Shown in pieces: positions 21,217-31,600 of a stretch of DNA of 64,000 nt. Below the pieces are notes generated by a model that was not told the origin of the DNA, made no database searches, and saw only the letters and a list, made by a program, of their open reading frames with translations. Made by a program: the position numbers and the translations under genes. Source of the DNA: Melanopsichium pennsylvanicum. Lineage: Eukaryota; Basidiomycota; Ustilaginomycetes; Ustilaginales. The stretch is taken from the NCBI GenBank assembly GCA_900208305.1, contig OAPG01000020.1:186001-250000 (forward strand), given 5' to 3'. The stretch's first letter is position 1; each line of letters opens with the position of its first letter.

Positions 21217-24200
21217 ATGCAGCCAATTCATCGCATGCCCTCTTCCATTCGCATCCGCAGAACCGACACAAAGCCAGCTCAAAACACCCCTTTCTCATCC
21301 ACCGACAATTACGCTGCTCATGATGGTGGTGCCGACGCAAAACAACAACAACAACAACAACAACAACAGCACCAGCCAAACAATGCAAGCAACACCAATG
21401 GTCGAACACCGTCTCAGGGCGCAACCTCGGCCAATGACTACTTTGGTTTCCCAAGCAGACGCAGAGCAAGTTCAGTTTCTGTTGCGGGTGGTGACACCGA
21501 TGCAAATCGTAGCGATTACATCACTCCAGGTACTGAGGGCCATTGGCAGACTTCCGATCGCAATCAACCAGAGCTTGATGACGACGAGACATTACGTCTC
21601 GGAATGGCAGCAGCAACGCGTGCTATCCATGACGAAGAACGACGCGAAGAGCGCATAAGGCGAGGATCCAAACCGACTCGCAATCCACCAGGCGACTACC
21701 CACCTATCCGCCTAAGCGATGAATCTTTGCAACGAAAGATACCTCCGAGACAATCCAGTCGCAGACCAGGCGCGGTCGAAGGCCTTGCCATGCGTCACCA
21801 CCGATTCCACAGACAACAGCGTCGCCAAAAGCGCAGGGAGCAGCGCGATTCGGTATCTACAGCTTCATCGCATTCTTCGACTTCAGATCCTCCAGAGCGT
21901 ACCGAAACAGACCGTGGCACAGCTCGCCAAGGCAGCCACGGCGCTCCAACGCTGCCCCCACCCACTCGCAACTTATCCGACGTGCAGGAGGAGAGCCGCT
22001 TCGGTAGCCGATTGACTGTACCTCAAACCATACAAGCGGCGCCAGGCAACGCTTCAGGCCCGCACAGTCAGCCCGGCCAAGATTGTCAGCGAAGATCCGC
22101 TAATCGCTCTCGCAGCAACACCGCATCAGGAGACGGTCTCATGGCATCATCTCGCAGGCTATACGACACATTAACACGGCGTCGATCCGACAGGGACGCA
22201 TCGACCAACGATACTGATTCAGAGCAACAATCAGCCTTGATGCGATCCCATGGACGGAACAACGATTCTTACGATGACGATTACACGCCATCGTCATCAG
22301 CAAATAGCCAAGACTTGCATCACGAGGACGAGGTCGTTGACTATCTCGATGTGGTTGATCCAGAGGTCGCCACCGTGACCGCATTGCAAAATGTGGGCAA
22401 CTCGATCTTCTTCCCTCCGATTCCTTTTCTCTACAACCGAAGGCCCACCATCAGTCTGCCAACCCCCGCTCGACGCGCTTCACTGACACCGAGCGGCACG
22501 CCTGATTACGAGCCAAGGGAGGAGGACATCGAGATGGGGATGCGACCAGGCCCTGGACACGCTCTGGATGATCAGGCTGCGGATGAGGATGCAAATAAAA
22601 GATCTGGCTTCGGCAGCATCCGTCGTGTTGCTTCCCTCGTTCCTGGTCGTAAGAACAAGCAAGTCCCACCAACTACCGAAGAAGAACGCCGAAAGCATAT
22701 CAAGGAGTGGGAGGAGATGGACGAGCAAGAACGCAATGAGCTCGATGAGCATGTGCATCTTCTTCTCACAAAGAAAGCCAAATTCAAGCGCGCAGCAAGA
22801 GGTTTCTGGCGCTACATCAAGACCCCGCACGGATTTATCATTACGACGTACGCCTTCCTTATCACGTTCTGGGGTACCGCCATTTGCCTCTTCCTTCTCA
22901 GATGGATCGATGTTGGTAATTCCGCGAGGCAAAGATATTGGATTGAGATTTGTGATCAGATTTTGTGCGCGCTCTTTGCGGCTGTCGGTCTTGGTTTCGC
23001 ACCATTCCGCGCTGTGGACACGTATAGGATGGTCCAAATTGCACACTATCACTTTTTGACGTACAAAAGGAGAAAGCAGATGCATCTGCCAGAGCTCAAG
23101 AATAAGAACGAGCTGCCAAGGGCTATGCCTAGATTGAACGTGTCGCAGATGACGAAGACGATGATGGTCAAGAGCGGCCTCAGAAACAAACCCGAAGCTG
23201 TTGTGGACGATGTGGACAACGCGGATGCTGAGAATACCGCGACCTCAGAGGTTGACAACAGCATCAACATGAGCGCTAACCATGCAGGTCATGCAGTGCA
23301 AACTCAAGATTCGTCATGGGAGCTTCTCGACACGGTGCAATCCCGCCAGTCTTCGTGCGAGTTCGAAGAACTCAAACAGAAACGTAACCAAAAACACAAG
23401 TTCTTCCATCGCCACAAACAGACCCAATCCACGAGCTCCTCTGATCCCTTGACCGACCCCAACAAAGGGCAGGAGTCAAAACGCGATGCAGATCCAATTC
23501 CTACCCAGGCTTCGCCTGTCCAACCACGCGCAAAGACGGCACACAAGACGTATGCGAGCAAAGATGGCATCATTCCGCTAGGTCAGCTGAAACGTAATCC
23601 TTCCATCGCCTCTGAGCTTCCGAGGGATGCCGAAGACGTTGTAGTTCTCAGCCCTAAGCAGCAGGCGAATTTGGAGTATCAGCAGAGAAAATTCCACGAG
23701 AGCCACACGTTCTATCGCTATCGTGAAACCGTCACGCATCGCCCCTTTGAGCTTCGACTCATGATGGCCGTCGTGATCCTTCTCGATTGCCATTCGTGCC
23801 TCCAAGCTTCCCTTGGTGGTACCACGTGGGGAATCTATTACAAGAATCGACCTACGAGCGTTACTGCCACCATCATCTCTTTTTCTCTGAGCTGCAATGC
23901 CGTTGCCGGAATATTGATTTGGTTGGGGGGTAACAGGACAAAGGAAAAAGAAGAGGTTGAAAGACTGTTGAGGATAGCCTTGGAAGAAGAGGCTTTGAGA
24001 AAGATTAAGAAAAGGCAAACGAGGTTGGAAGAACAGGAAAGGCAAGCGAGGGAAAGTTGGGAAGAGCAAGGTAGAAGGTTGCATGGTAAAGGTGATGGTA
24101 TCTCGACATCCGGCGGTTCGGGAGGTAAGGGTGAAAGTTTCAACAAGGTTGAACAAAGAATAGAATATGGGAATGGTGGAATGGGAGCAAGACAGCAACA

Positions 24201-24255
24201 ACAATCATTGTTGTCTTCACAGATTTCGGCGTTGGAGTGTATCCAGGAACATTGA
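21217..24255 (+). CDS. DUF2985-type integral membrane protein
   Basis: A 1012-residue membrane protein of unknown function. The N-terminal half (1 to about 490) is low-complexity: a glutamine run from CAA repeats near residue 43, many Arg/Ser segments and acidic patches. Four membrane-spanning segments are visible, at about 539-562, 575-600, 847-872 and 882-906. The sequence around the second (RYWIEICDQILCALFAAVG then GFAPFRAVDTYRM) resembles the fungal DUF2985 family. A long hydrophilic loop of about 240 residues separates the two pairs. The C-terminus has a charged coiled-coil-like stretch (about 908-960) rich in Glu/Lys/Arg. The ATG at 21217 has a strong context (CGCCACCATG). The function of this family is not established; regulation by phosphorylation of the Ser-rich tail would be a guess. 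Confidence 0.75.
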   Translation: MQPIHRMPSSIRIRRTDTKPAQNTPFSSTDNYAAHDGGADAKQQQQQQQQQHQPNNASNTNGRTPSQGATSANDYFGFPSRRRASSVSVAGGDTDANRSDYITPGTEGHWQTSDRNQPELDDDETLRLGMAAATRAIHDEERREERIRRGSKPTRNPPGDYPPIRLSDESLQRKIPPRQSSRRPGAVEGLAMRHHRFHRQQRRQKRREQRDSVSTASSHSSTSDPPERTETDRGTARQGSHGAPTLPPPTRNLSDVQEESRFGSRLTVPQTIQAAPGNASGPHSQPGQDCQRRSANRSRSNTASGDGLMASSRRLYDTLTRRRSDRDASTNDTDSEQQSALMRSHGRNNDSYDDDYTPSSSANSQDLHHEDEVVDYLDVVDPEVATVTALQNVGNSIFFPPIPFLYNRRPTISLPTPARRASLTPSGTPDYEPREEDIEMGMRPGPGHALDDQAADEDANKRSGFGSIRRVASLVPGRKNKQVPPTTEEERRKHIKEWEEMDEQERNELDEHVHLLLTKKAKFKRAARGFWRYIKTPHGFIITTYAFLITFWGTAICLFLLRWIDVGNSARQRYWIEICDQILCALFAAVGLGFAPFRAVDTYRMVQIAHYHFLTYKRRKQMHLPELKNKNELPRAMPRLNVSQMTKTMMVKSGLRNKPEAVVDDVDNADAENTATSEVDNSINMSANHAGHAVQTQDSSWELLDTVQSRQSSCEFEELKQKRNQKHKFFHRHKQTQSTSSSDPLTDPNKGQESKRDADPIPTQASPVQPRAKTAHKTYASKDGIIPLGQLKRNPSIASELPRDAEDVVVLSPKQQANLEYQQRKFHESHTFYRYRETVTHRPFELRLMMAVVILLDCHSCLQASLGGTTWGIYYKNRPTSVTATIISFSLSCNAVAGILIWLGGNRTKEKEEVERLLRIALEEEALRKIKKRQTRLEEQERQARESWEEQGRRLHGKGDGISTSGGSGGKGESFNKVEQRIEYGNGGMGARQQQQSLLSSQISALECIQEH
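21338..21369 (+). repeat. In-frame (CAA)n repeat encoding polyglutamine
   Basis: About ten CAA/CAG units within the DUF2985-type gene give a glutamine run near residue 43. Length variation between strains would be expected. Confidence 0.95.
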
Positions 24256-24615
24256 GCTTTAAAGATGTAGTTGGAATGGGAAATGGAAGAAAGATTACTC
24301 GCAACTTTTGGTCATTGTGAACCATGTTGGAAACCAAAGCAGAAGAGTGAATTGTTTTAAGAATTAACGACAACAGAGAGGGGTTTTTTTTTTTTTCGTT
24401 TTGCAGCAACCAAAATAACCGAGATGTGTATGTGTGTGTGTGACGATAAAGCTTTTGAGAACCAAAGATGTCTCAGGCATGCGTGTGCTCAAAAGGGGGT
24501 TTAGTACATAAATGTTATTGACACAAAGCAATTGTAGGCTGCTGCCATAGATTGTGTCACACGAAAAAAAAAAAAGAAAAAAAAAATTGGGTTTAAGAAG
24601 GATTCATCGTATTTT
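24256..24615. other. Convergent 3' intergenic region
   Basis: This short gap between two converging genes contains homopolymer T and A runs (24384-24397, 24565-24587) and a GT run near 24427-24441. No gene was found. Confidence 0.6.
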
Positions 24616-27600
24616 TCACTTTACCCTATCCAAAGTATTTTTCCAAGCCAAATAACTGAATCTGCCTTGTCCACCTGCCGAAACTGCATTACCATCAAGT
24701 TTAGTGGATCTACTTGACCTTCTAACCGAATCGAAACTTTCTCTAAGATTCGCATTCAGATCATGATTCCTTTTCTTCATACCACTTTCAAGGTGAAATC
24801 TAAACTTGATCAGTTGCGCTTTGAGTGCATGTTCACGATATCCTTTTGTCCTTAACCATGAGATTAACTCTTCAATTCTCTCCGGTTCAGAGTACACTCC
24901 CCATTCACCGGGTTGCAAGATGCCCGCCTCACCACCGAGTTCGATGGCTTTACGAGATTCGATCAATTCGCGCGTAATCGGTTGGTGAAACAGATGCGCA
25001 TAGGCTGATACTTTGACCTGATTCGAACTCGACTCTGGGATAAGGGTAGATACTTCCTCAATCGTAGCTGCTTGAATGAATAATCGTCCAGATTGATAAG
25101 TCAATTTTTCCCCAACCCCACCCCCTACAACCAAAGAACAAGAACCTACACCATCAAACCAGTAGTACTTGTCTCCAAACCTATCCTTCCCCAAAGGATG
25201 TACGCGAGACGCAAACAACAACCTCCTGAATTCTCGCTCGATGATTTCATCCTTACGCATCAGTTTCGCTTCTTCATCATCAAGCTTCTTTCGTTGCGCG
25301 GTGAAGATCTTGTTCTCGGCCAATTTGGCTTTGTGCGCTTCTCGTGCTTTGGCCTGTTGAATACGAAGTTGCGCTTCCTGTGCTCGTTTTTCAATCGCTT
25401 TCTGTCGTAAGATCTCTTGTCGCGATGCACCACCACGACGGCCAGCCGAATCGGAAAAGGAAGAATCTTCTCGTATAGAACGTGCATCCGAGTCGCTTGC
25501 CAACTCATCTTCTTCCTCTTCCTCTTCTTCTTCCTCTTCTTGATCCTCATCCGCTTCTTCGCCTTCTTCAACCTCACCCTCAACCTCACCTTCACCTCCT
25601 CCTTCTTCACCATCTTCGTCCTTCTTCCTACTCCCTTCGAACTCCTCTCTCTGCTTGGCCAACTCTTTCTTTTCTCGACTCACCTCGATCTTTTCCTTCC
25701 TCAACTCGGTCACTTGCGCTTCACAGTCCTCGTAAAACGCCTTGATGGATTTCGTCTCCACCGCCTGCGAACATAGGAAATCGATGATCTGCAACTTATC
25801 ACCCAAACTCAGCAACGGATAGCGTTGTGCCGGTGTATCGTACAGCTCAGCTTCGAATTTGCCCTCAATGTACCCATCTGCGTGCTCTACGGCGGCAAGG
25901 TGCGAAAGGATGCCGACCATTCGCGGAAAGAGGTCAGGAGTGCCACGAGCGGCGATGAGACCCATCAGGGAGTTTTCCCACCGTTCGCGTCGATTGTCGG
26001 GACGAATGATGAGCTTCTCCCAACCAGAAGAGAGTTCGTGGGCCGCGTCGAGGAGTGAGGTCAGTGCTTCGACTTGGGCATTCGAGTGGCCATTGGTGGG
26101 ATTGCCTTGGGAAGGGGTGGGATCTAGCTCGTCTACGTCCGAAGCGGCTTGGCTTGCTCCGTCATCATCGTCAGCATCGCCATTGACGCTTGCAGGTGCA
26201 GATGTGGTCGCGTCAAGAGTAGCTGCAAGCGCTGAAGTGGTTGCGACAAGGCTGGAGCCGCCATCGCGGACGATGAGGTTGATCAGCGTTCGATGAATCT
26301 CGTTGATGAGTGTGCAAGAGGGCTCGGAAAGCTTATGGTGCAGTGCTTGCTCGTAGTCGTCCATTGTGAAAGGGGAGAGGAGGAGCGTCTTGCCGGTCGA
26401 AGCAAGGAAGTGGTAGGTGGCGATGAAAGTGGGCAAGAGCTTGCCTGGAACAGGCAAAGCATGCTCGCCTCTACCAGGAATAGGTCGCTCTTTACGTCGA
26501 TCATATTCGCCTTGGATCTTGAACATGAGCTCGCGCTTTGTGATTGGATCCAACTCAAGATCTTCGATAGGATACTTGAGATTCTTTTTACGTAGCCTCT
26601 CCTCCTCCTTTGCCTTTTCGATGGCTGCTTTTTCAGCTTCATCTGCTTTTCTCTGGGCTGCTGCGCTGAGTTTCTTACCCTCACCTTTGATCTTCTTGGT
26701 CGTGGATGCGGAAGGGTCTTCACCATCGGTGAGCAGATACTTTTTGCGTTTCGAGAGCTTTGCGTCCTTGAGCTCCTCGTTTCTACTCGTGATCTCGTCG
26801 CTGGGTTCAAGAGGAATGCCGTACTTGACAGCGAGCCACTCTTTCACCCTCCACTCGGCACCGATGTTGGCCGCACGAATGATGCAGTCACGCAAGTACT
26901 TACGCAAGATGGTCTTGGAAAAGGCGAGTCGATCTCTGCTGAGCTTTTCGGAAGAAGTGGTATAGGAACCACCGTTTGGCTCATCCTCGTCGTCGATGAG
27001 GTCCACGATGTAGACATATTTCGAGGGATCATCTTTTTGTTTTGCCTCTTCTAGCTCGAGTGCGAGGTTGGTGCCAACGGTGTGGATCTCCGTGAGTGCG
27101 GAAAAAGTGCGCGGAGTTGACCGGGAGGACTCGGCATAACCATTTGGCTCTTGTTTGACATCCATTTCGATATCGCCGCCATCCGCAACAGCAGGAGGAG
27201 ATACGGAGACAGGAGGCTCGACCTTGGTCATGCGAGCATAGTACTTTTCGCCTTCGAAATCAAAGTAAACGGTCTCGCCCGGGAAGAAGCGGTCCTTAAA
27301 ACGATCATACACCTGGTCCACGAGCTGATCAATACGTCCGGTGATTTGGAATTGAACAGACTTGAGAACAGGCGCCTTGAGCTGTTCTGGGAAGATCTTG
27401 TGCAGTGCGATGGCTTCCTTGCGTTCGCTCTTGAGGGCTTCAAAGTAGGTGAGATTGATGCGACCGGTGAGTTCGCATTGGAAAACCTTTTGGTTGTAGA
27501 AAGTGAGACGATTGGAATAGGACTCGAAGTCGGCAAAGACTTCGCCGGTCGCTTCGAGGTAGAAGACCTCGGGGTCGTCGGAGCCAGAGGCAGTGGGCGG

Positions 27601-27639
27601 CGGGACCAGCTCCACGGGCTTACGTTTGACGAGAGGCAT
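24616..27639 (-). CDS. ITC1: ITC1/ACF1-like ISWI-complex subunit (WAC and DDT domains)
   Basis: A nuclear non-catalytic subunit expected to pair with the ISWI ATPase for nucleosome spacing and repression. It is 1007 residues. The N-terminal WAC domain (about 22-130) includes FYLEATGEVFADFESYSNR and FQCELTGRINLTYFEAL. A DDT domain follows near 395-455 (LPTFIATYHFLASTGKTLLL). A strongly acidic Glu/Asp tract (about 680-720) comes next, then a charged helical stretch and a WHIM/WSD-type motif (FASRVHPLGKDRFGDKYYWF, about 805-830) that contacts ISWI in the family. No PHD finger or bromodomain is present, which fits fungal Itc1 rather than animal ACF1/WSTF. The ATG at 27639 begins MPLVKRKP, which is the usual start of WAC proteins. 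Confidence 0.92.
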   Translation of the reverse strand: MPLVKRKPVELVPPPTASGSDDPEVFYLEATGEVFADFESYSNRLTFYNQKVFQCELTGRINLTYFEALKSERKEAIALHKIFPEQLKAPVLKSVQFQITGRIDQLVDQVYDRFKDRFFPGETVYFDFEGEKYYARMTKVEPPVSVSPPAVADGGDIEMDVKQEPNGYAESSRSTPRTFSALTEIHTVGTNLALELEEAKQKDDPSKYVYIVDLIDDEDEPNGGSYTTSSEKLSRDRLAFSKTILRKYLRDCIIRAANIGAEWRVKEWLAVKYGIPLEPSDEITSRNEELKDAKLSKRKKYLLTDGEDPSASTTKKIKGEGKKLSAAAQRKADEAEKAAIEKAKEEERLRKKNLKYPIEDLELDPITKRELMFKIQGEYDRRKERPIPGRGEHALPVPGKLLPTFIATYHFLASTGKTLLLSPFTMDDYEQALHHKLSEPSCTLINEIHRTLINLIVRDGGSSLVATTSALAATLDATTSAPASVNGDADDDDGASQAASDVDELDPTPSQGNPTNGHSNAQVEALTSLLDAAHELSSGWEKLIIRPDNRRERWENSLMGLIAARGTPDLFPRMVGILSHLAAVEHADGYIEGKFEAELYDTPAQRYPLLSLGDKLQIIDFLCSQAVETKSIKAFYEDCEAQVTELRKEKIEVSREKKELAKQREEFEGSRKKDEDGEEGGGEGEVEGEVEEGEEADEDQEEEEEEEEEEDELASDSDARSIREDSSFSDSAGRRGGASRQEILRQKAIEKRAQEAQLRIQQAKAREAHKAKLAENKIFTAQRKKLDDEEAKLMRKDEIIEREFRRLLFASRVHPLGKDRFGDKYYWFDGVGSCSLVVGGGVGEKLTYQSGRLFIQAATIEEVSTLIPESSSNQVKVSAYAHLFHQPITRELIESRKAIELGGEAGILQPGEWGVYSEPERIEELISWLRTKGYREHALKAQLIKFRFHLESGMKKRNHDLNANLRESFDSVRRSSRSTKLDGNAVSAGGQGRFSYLAWKNTLDRVK

Positions 27640-29050
27640 TATGAAGTATTAGGATTCAACAGCGTAGAGGAGCGAGCGCGGCTAGAGGGTTCGAGTACAG
27701 GTGATAGCAGGAGTCAACCGCCGCAGAATGTGTGAAGCTATGTCCACTGCATCCACTATCCTGAATGGCTGACCTGCCGACGCGCTTGGGCTGAAAGAAG
27801 CTGAAAGGAGGTGTCCAAGGATCACAAGAATGCGCGTCGGTCAGCGAGCTGCGTACAGCACTGCACGGCTTCAAGGGGCGGCCGGACGTCTGGCGGTGCC
27901 GCGGGAAGGCTGTGGGATCAGTGCGGTACAGCGTTGAGATCAGGGCGAAAGTAGCGATGACGAGGAAGAGAGAGACACGTGGACGGCTGACGGACGAATG
28001 TAACAGCTGCCTATTACCAGGTTCGTTTTGTGTGTTTAGGGGGTTGAGGCGAGGACGTTGAAGGTGGAAGAAAGTAGAGATGGAGTGCGGACGTGAAGCA
28101 GCTGTGATTTGTGTCAATGGAAGCGTGGTTGTGATTTCGCCGTGGGGACTGTGAAGTGGACTAAGAGGAGCGGGCTAGGCGGAAGCGAGCCCACCTTTAC
28201 TACCGTGACCAGGAGAACAAAGAGTGACACTGATGGACGGCCCAGGCGAGGAGGTCACACAAAATTCTCATATTCAGGTTACTACGGTACACCACTACCT
28301 CGCACCGTGTCCCGAACTGCATCATCTTGGTCCTCGTCATCTTTTTCTTCTTAGGATCTCACAACGGCTCAAAAATTGTCATTCGTGTTCCACATAGTCG
28401 TAGGTTGACTATGATCGAATCAGTCCACGCATAGCAATGAGCCTTGAGATGGGATGATTGGCGGCGAGTAGCGGATACGAAATTGGCGGTGTACTGCAAT
28501 GAAATGGATTTCCATTATTTGACGTCTCACGAAGAAAGCGCGTTGGCAAGCGGCGTGATGACTCTGTGACTGTGTTTGCTGCTTGTTTGAGTTGCATCTT
28601 GCCTGTTAATTTTAATCAAACTCTGTGCTCCACTATTCTTTTTCCGATTCTTCGCGTCCATACAAGACTCGCACAAAGCATTGGCCTGCCTTCACAAAAA
28701 TGATTAAACCTAAAGCTGACAGGGCAACATCCTTCCTATCACCCACCACCAAAGCTGGGAATCGCATCCCAGTAACGCTTGCTGAATGTGTACATCTCCG
28801 CAAAAGGTGGGCTGCGATGCCGTTTTGATGGTTTTCTTCTATCTAGACGAACGGTCATTTACGCGCAAAAGACGCGTCCGCGAGTCTATCCGTGACGCCC
28901 AACCCCCGATACAACTGCCAGATCGGGGATTTCTCAAATCTCTGTGTTTGGTTTGAGCCCAACCATGGAACACGTTACTGACAATTGTGATCGATCTAAA
29001 GCAAGCATCTATTGCATATCAAAGGTATGTGACCGCTTCTAAGCGCAGTC
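27640..29050. other. Intergenic region between ITC1 and the PP2C gene
   Basis: No gene was identified in 1.4 kb. Both neighbours are on the minus strand, so it should hold the ITC1 promoter and the PP2C 3' end. A GACGCGTC palindrome lies near 28872; this resembles the MCB cell-cycle element core (ACGCGT), but one copy is weak evidence. I found no tRNA-like fold or repeat. Confidence 0.4.
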
Positions 29051-30847
29051 TCATGTACGATTGTCTCGATACACATCAACCTTGGACCGCCTCATCTCTC
29101 TTCTCTCCCTCGTCATGTCTTGACCGCGAACCTTACCCCAACCCTTGAGCGGGATGACCATCACCGTGCAATTGTCCTGAGCCCCCAACTCCTCTGCAAA
29201 CGTCAGCACGCTCTGCGCAGCCTGACTAGGATGCTTGGCATTCCTACACAGATCTACCACCTCCTGATCCGACATGACCCCACCTACACCATCACTGAAG
29301 GCAATCAGAAACCCATAATCGCTTCCTCGAACCACCTGTGAAAATATTTCAGGTTCAGCGGTGATTCCCACCTTCTTGAATCTTGAATCCCCGAAAGCGC
29401 GCGTGTTTGCGAGCGCACCCATCCACCGAGCTTCGCCAAACGAGTCTGTGATCATGCCTGCTCCCATCTTGCGCAATCGTTCGCTCTCAGACAGATCATC
29501 AGGGTGATGGTACGTGGTGAGAGGGACAGCTTTGCCGTCCTTCGCTGTGCACAGCAACACGCGCGTGTCGCCAACGTGAGCGACGTGAATACCCACGAAC
29601 TCGGATGAGTACCAAGGCACAGAGGGCAGATCGAGTGAATGAAGCAGAGTGACGGAGGCTGTGCTGCCTCCAACATCGAGTTGAGGTGAGGATTGGATCT
29701 GTCGGTCAGCCACGAGCCAGGCAAGTGTCAGACGTTCCGCCATAGTCATAGTCTCCTTCTCCATGCCTTCGGGTGGCGGAATGCGTTGGATGAGCTTGTC
29801 CCAGCTCAGGTCTGCGCTGCCTGTGGGAACGGTGGCTTCAGACGACTTGTAGTCAAGGAGATCTGCTGTGCCACCGATTTTGATGGCGCCTTCTTGACGA
29901 GTGGGTTGAAGGATGGTCTTGCTCGCCTGGAAGGGTGGAGATGGAACTTCTGGTTTGCCTTCGTGGCTCAGCATGTCAGAAAGCGACGCGGGTTTCGAGA
30001 GGTGATCAATTCTCTGCTGCTTGACCTGAGAATCATCTTTCCTGACAGCCGCAGCAGGCGCTCGCCGCCCCGCAGCCGGCCCAGCCCGCACGGGCTTCAG
30101 CTTGTCCTTGCGCACCCATCGCTCCAACACGCCGCCTGTGAAGCGACGAAAGTATCCGCCCAGCTCCCTGGTGTACTGGACTGTATCTGTGACCATATCA
30201 GCCTGCACGCTTTCGAAGGTCTTGTGTAGCTGGTCGCGTAAGAAGCTCGATATCTGCTGTCCTCCATGGCCGTCAAAGCAGCCGAACCAGACCACCTGAC
30301 CAGCTAGCTCTTCGCCACCTGCTTTCTCGGGATCCCATTCCAAAGCTGCATTCGCTGCAGCTGCCATCTGAGCTGAGGAAGAGAGGGAGTGGAGTTTCAG
30401 GTAGTTGCGCCTCAATTCGTGTATCGGGACGTGGAGGCAGGATACTGAGGCCGTGTCCTCCTGATATGCTCGAGTGCCGCGCGAGGTGGAAAGCCCAAAG
30501 ACACCATTGCGAGTTGATTTGAGCTGGATACGAGCTTGTCCACCGGATGGAGAGAGGGTGCGGACAAAGGTCTGCTGATACCTCCGCTGCTGCTGGAAGC
30601 ATGAGCACAACGTAGAGGGAAATGGATCCAACGCCCTCTGCTTGCCTTTGCCATGTAACAGAATTGGTGTACCAGCAGTTAGGAAGGCTTCGGCGCGGCC
30701 CTGTATGTTGCAGGCATTGGAGAAGGAGGCCGCTTGGGGTGTTTGTCTAAAGACGTGTTGGGAAGATGCTCGTAGTGTGCTCGTTGAACGTTGCGCGGTC
30801 CGAATGCGCGAGGGTCCAGCGACCGCCCCGCTGACCGACTTGATCAT
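29051..30847 (-). CDS. Mitochondrial PP2C-family protein phosphatase (Ptc6-like)
   Basis: A Mg/Mn-dependent Ser/Thr phosphatase of 598 residues from the first ATG (30847). The N-terminus (MIKSVSGAVAGPSRIRTAQR...) is rich in Arg/Ser with no early acidic residues, suggesting a mitochondrial presequence. The metal-binding motifs are intact: GCFDGHGG near 192, HVGDTRVLLC, AFSDGVGGVMSDQEVV near 516 and GAQDNCTVMV near the end. The SFGEARWMGALANTRAFGDSRFK segment (about 469) is typical of the Ptc6/AUP1 branch, which in yeast acts in mitochondria and affects mitophagy; assignment of that role here is by family. A Ser/Pro/Lys insert of about 100 residues separates the first motifs. It lies head to head with CBP3 across about 750 nt. 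Confidence 0.85.
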   Translation of the reverse strand: MIKSVSGAVAGPSRIRTAQRSTSTLRASSQHVFRQTPQAASFSNACNIQGRAEAFLTAGTPILLHGKGKQRALDPFPSTLCSCFQQQRRYQQTFVRTLSPSGGQARIQLKSTRNGVFGLSTSRGTRAYQEDTASVSCLHVPIHELRRNYLKLHSLSSSAQMAAAANAALEWDPEKAGGEELAGQVVWFGCFDGHGGQQISSFLRDQLHKTFESVQADMVTDTVQYTRELGGYFRRFTGGVLERWVRKDKLKPVRAGPAAGRRAPAAAVRKDDSQVKQQRIDHLSKPASLSDMLSHEGKPEVPSPPFQASKTILQPTRQEGAIKIGGTADLLDYKSSEATVPTGSADLSWDKLIQRIPPPEGMEKETMTMAERLTLAWLVADRQIQSSPQLDVGGSTASVTLLHSLDLPSVPWYSSEFVGIHVAHVGDTRVLLCTAKDGKAVPLTTYHHPDDLSESERLRKMGAGMITDSFGEARWMGALANTRAFGDSRFKKVGITAEPEIFSQVVRGSDYGFLIAFSDGVGGVMSDQEVVDLCRNAKHPSQAAQSVLTFAEELGAQDNCTVMVIPLKGWGKVRGQDMTRERREMRRSKVDVYRDNRT

Positions 30848-31600
30848 CTCTATGAAGCACTGTGATGTAGCTATAAGCCGATCCGATACGGGCCTGGTGA
30901 TAGCGACAGAGAAAGAATGAGGAGCTGCTTCACAAGCCAAGGAAATCGTTTCTGGATCAAAACCTGAAGCTCAAGCAGGAGCAGGGTCCAAGTGCAGGGC
31001 GATGACAGGTTCGAATTTCAGTGGTCAGTCGGTCGCGGTCGGTGTGTACAGAAATTGTAACTCTGCGTGTGTGCGTGTCCTGACATTTTTGGCCACAACG
31101 TTGTTATGTTTGACCTCGTTGCTGCCGGCAGAAACAAAAGACGGTTACAGTGAGTTGGCTTTGGGATGGATTTGCCGATGTTCAAGTTAGGAATTACGCA
31201 TTTTAAAAGTTTCCTTTTTTGATTGTTTTTTTTTTTCTACTTTATTTTAATTCTCGTAGGTTCATGACTTCTTCGGCTTCACTCCACTTGATTTCATCGG
31301 GTTTCTTTCTGAAAGATTATCTCGATGGGATGAGAACCACCTCCACCCACCTTCCGTTTGACAGCTGCTCTGTGCCTTGCGTTGGTGATGAGCAAAGAAA
31401 AAAAAAAAAAGGTTCGAGGAAATCACAGAATCTGAATCAACCGCCGCTGCTGACAAGCTACATCTTCTTGCCATCCGTGCAAGGGCCGTTCATCAATTTT
31501 TATCATCATCATCATCATCATCATCTCCTCTCCATACGATCCATCAAACCAAAGCATCCATCGACGCACTCCTTCATCACCTCTGTCACAATTCATCACC
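30848..31600. other. Shared divergent promoter region, PP2C and CBP3
   Basis: The two flanking genes start on opposite strands on either side of this 750-nt stretch, so it must contain both promoters. It holds T and A homopolymers (31226-31237, 31400-31410) and a CAT/ATC repeat (31501-31525) in the CBP3 leader. No gene was found. Confidence 0.55.

Noticed and set aside
28868..28880. MCB-like ACGCGT site
   Set aside because: It is a single hexamer in 64 kb of moderate-GC DNA with no clear position relative to a gene start, so it is not significant alone.
31005..31025. A GGTTCGAATTTC sequence resembling a tRNA T-loop
   Set aside because: No acceptor stem, D-loop or anticodon stem could be paired around it, so it is treated as chance.
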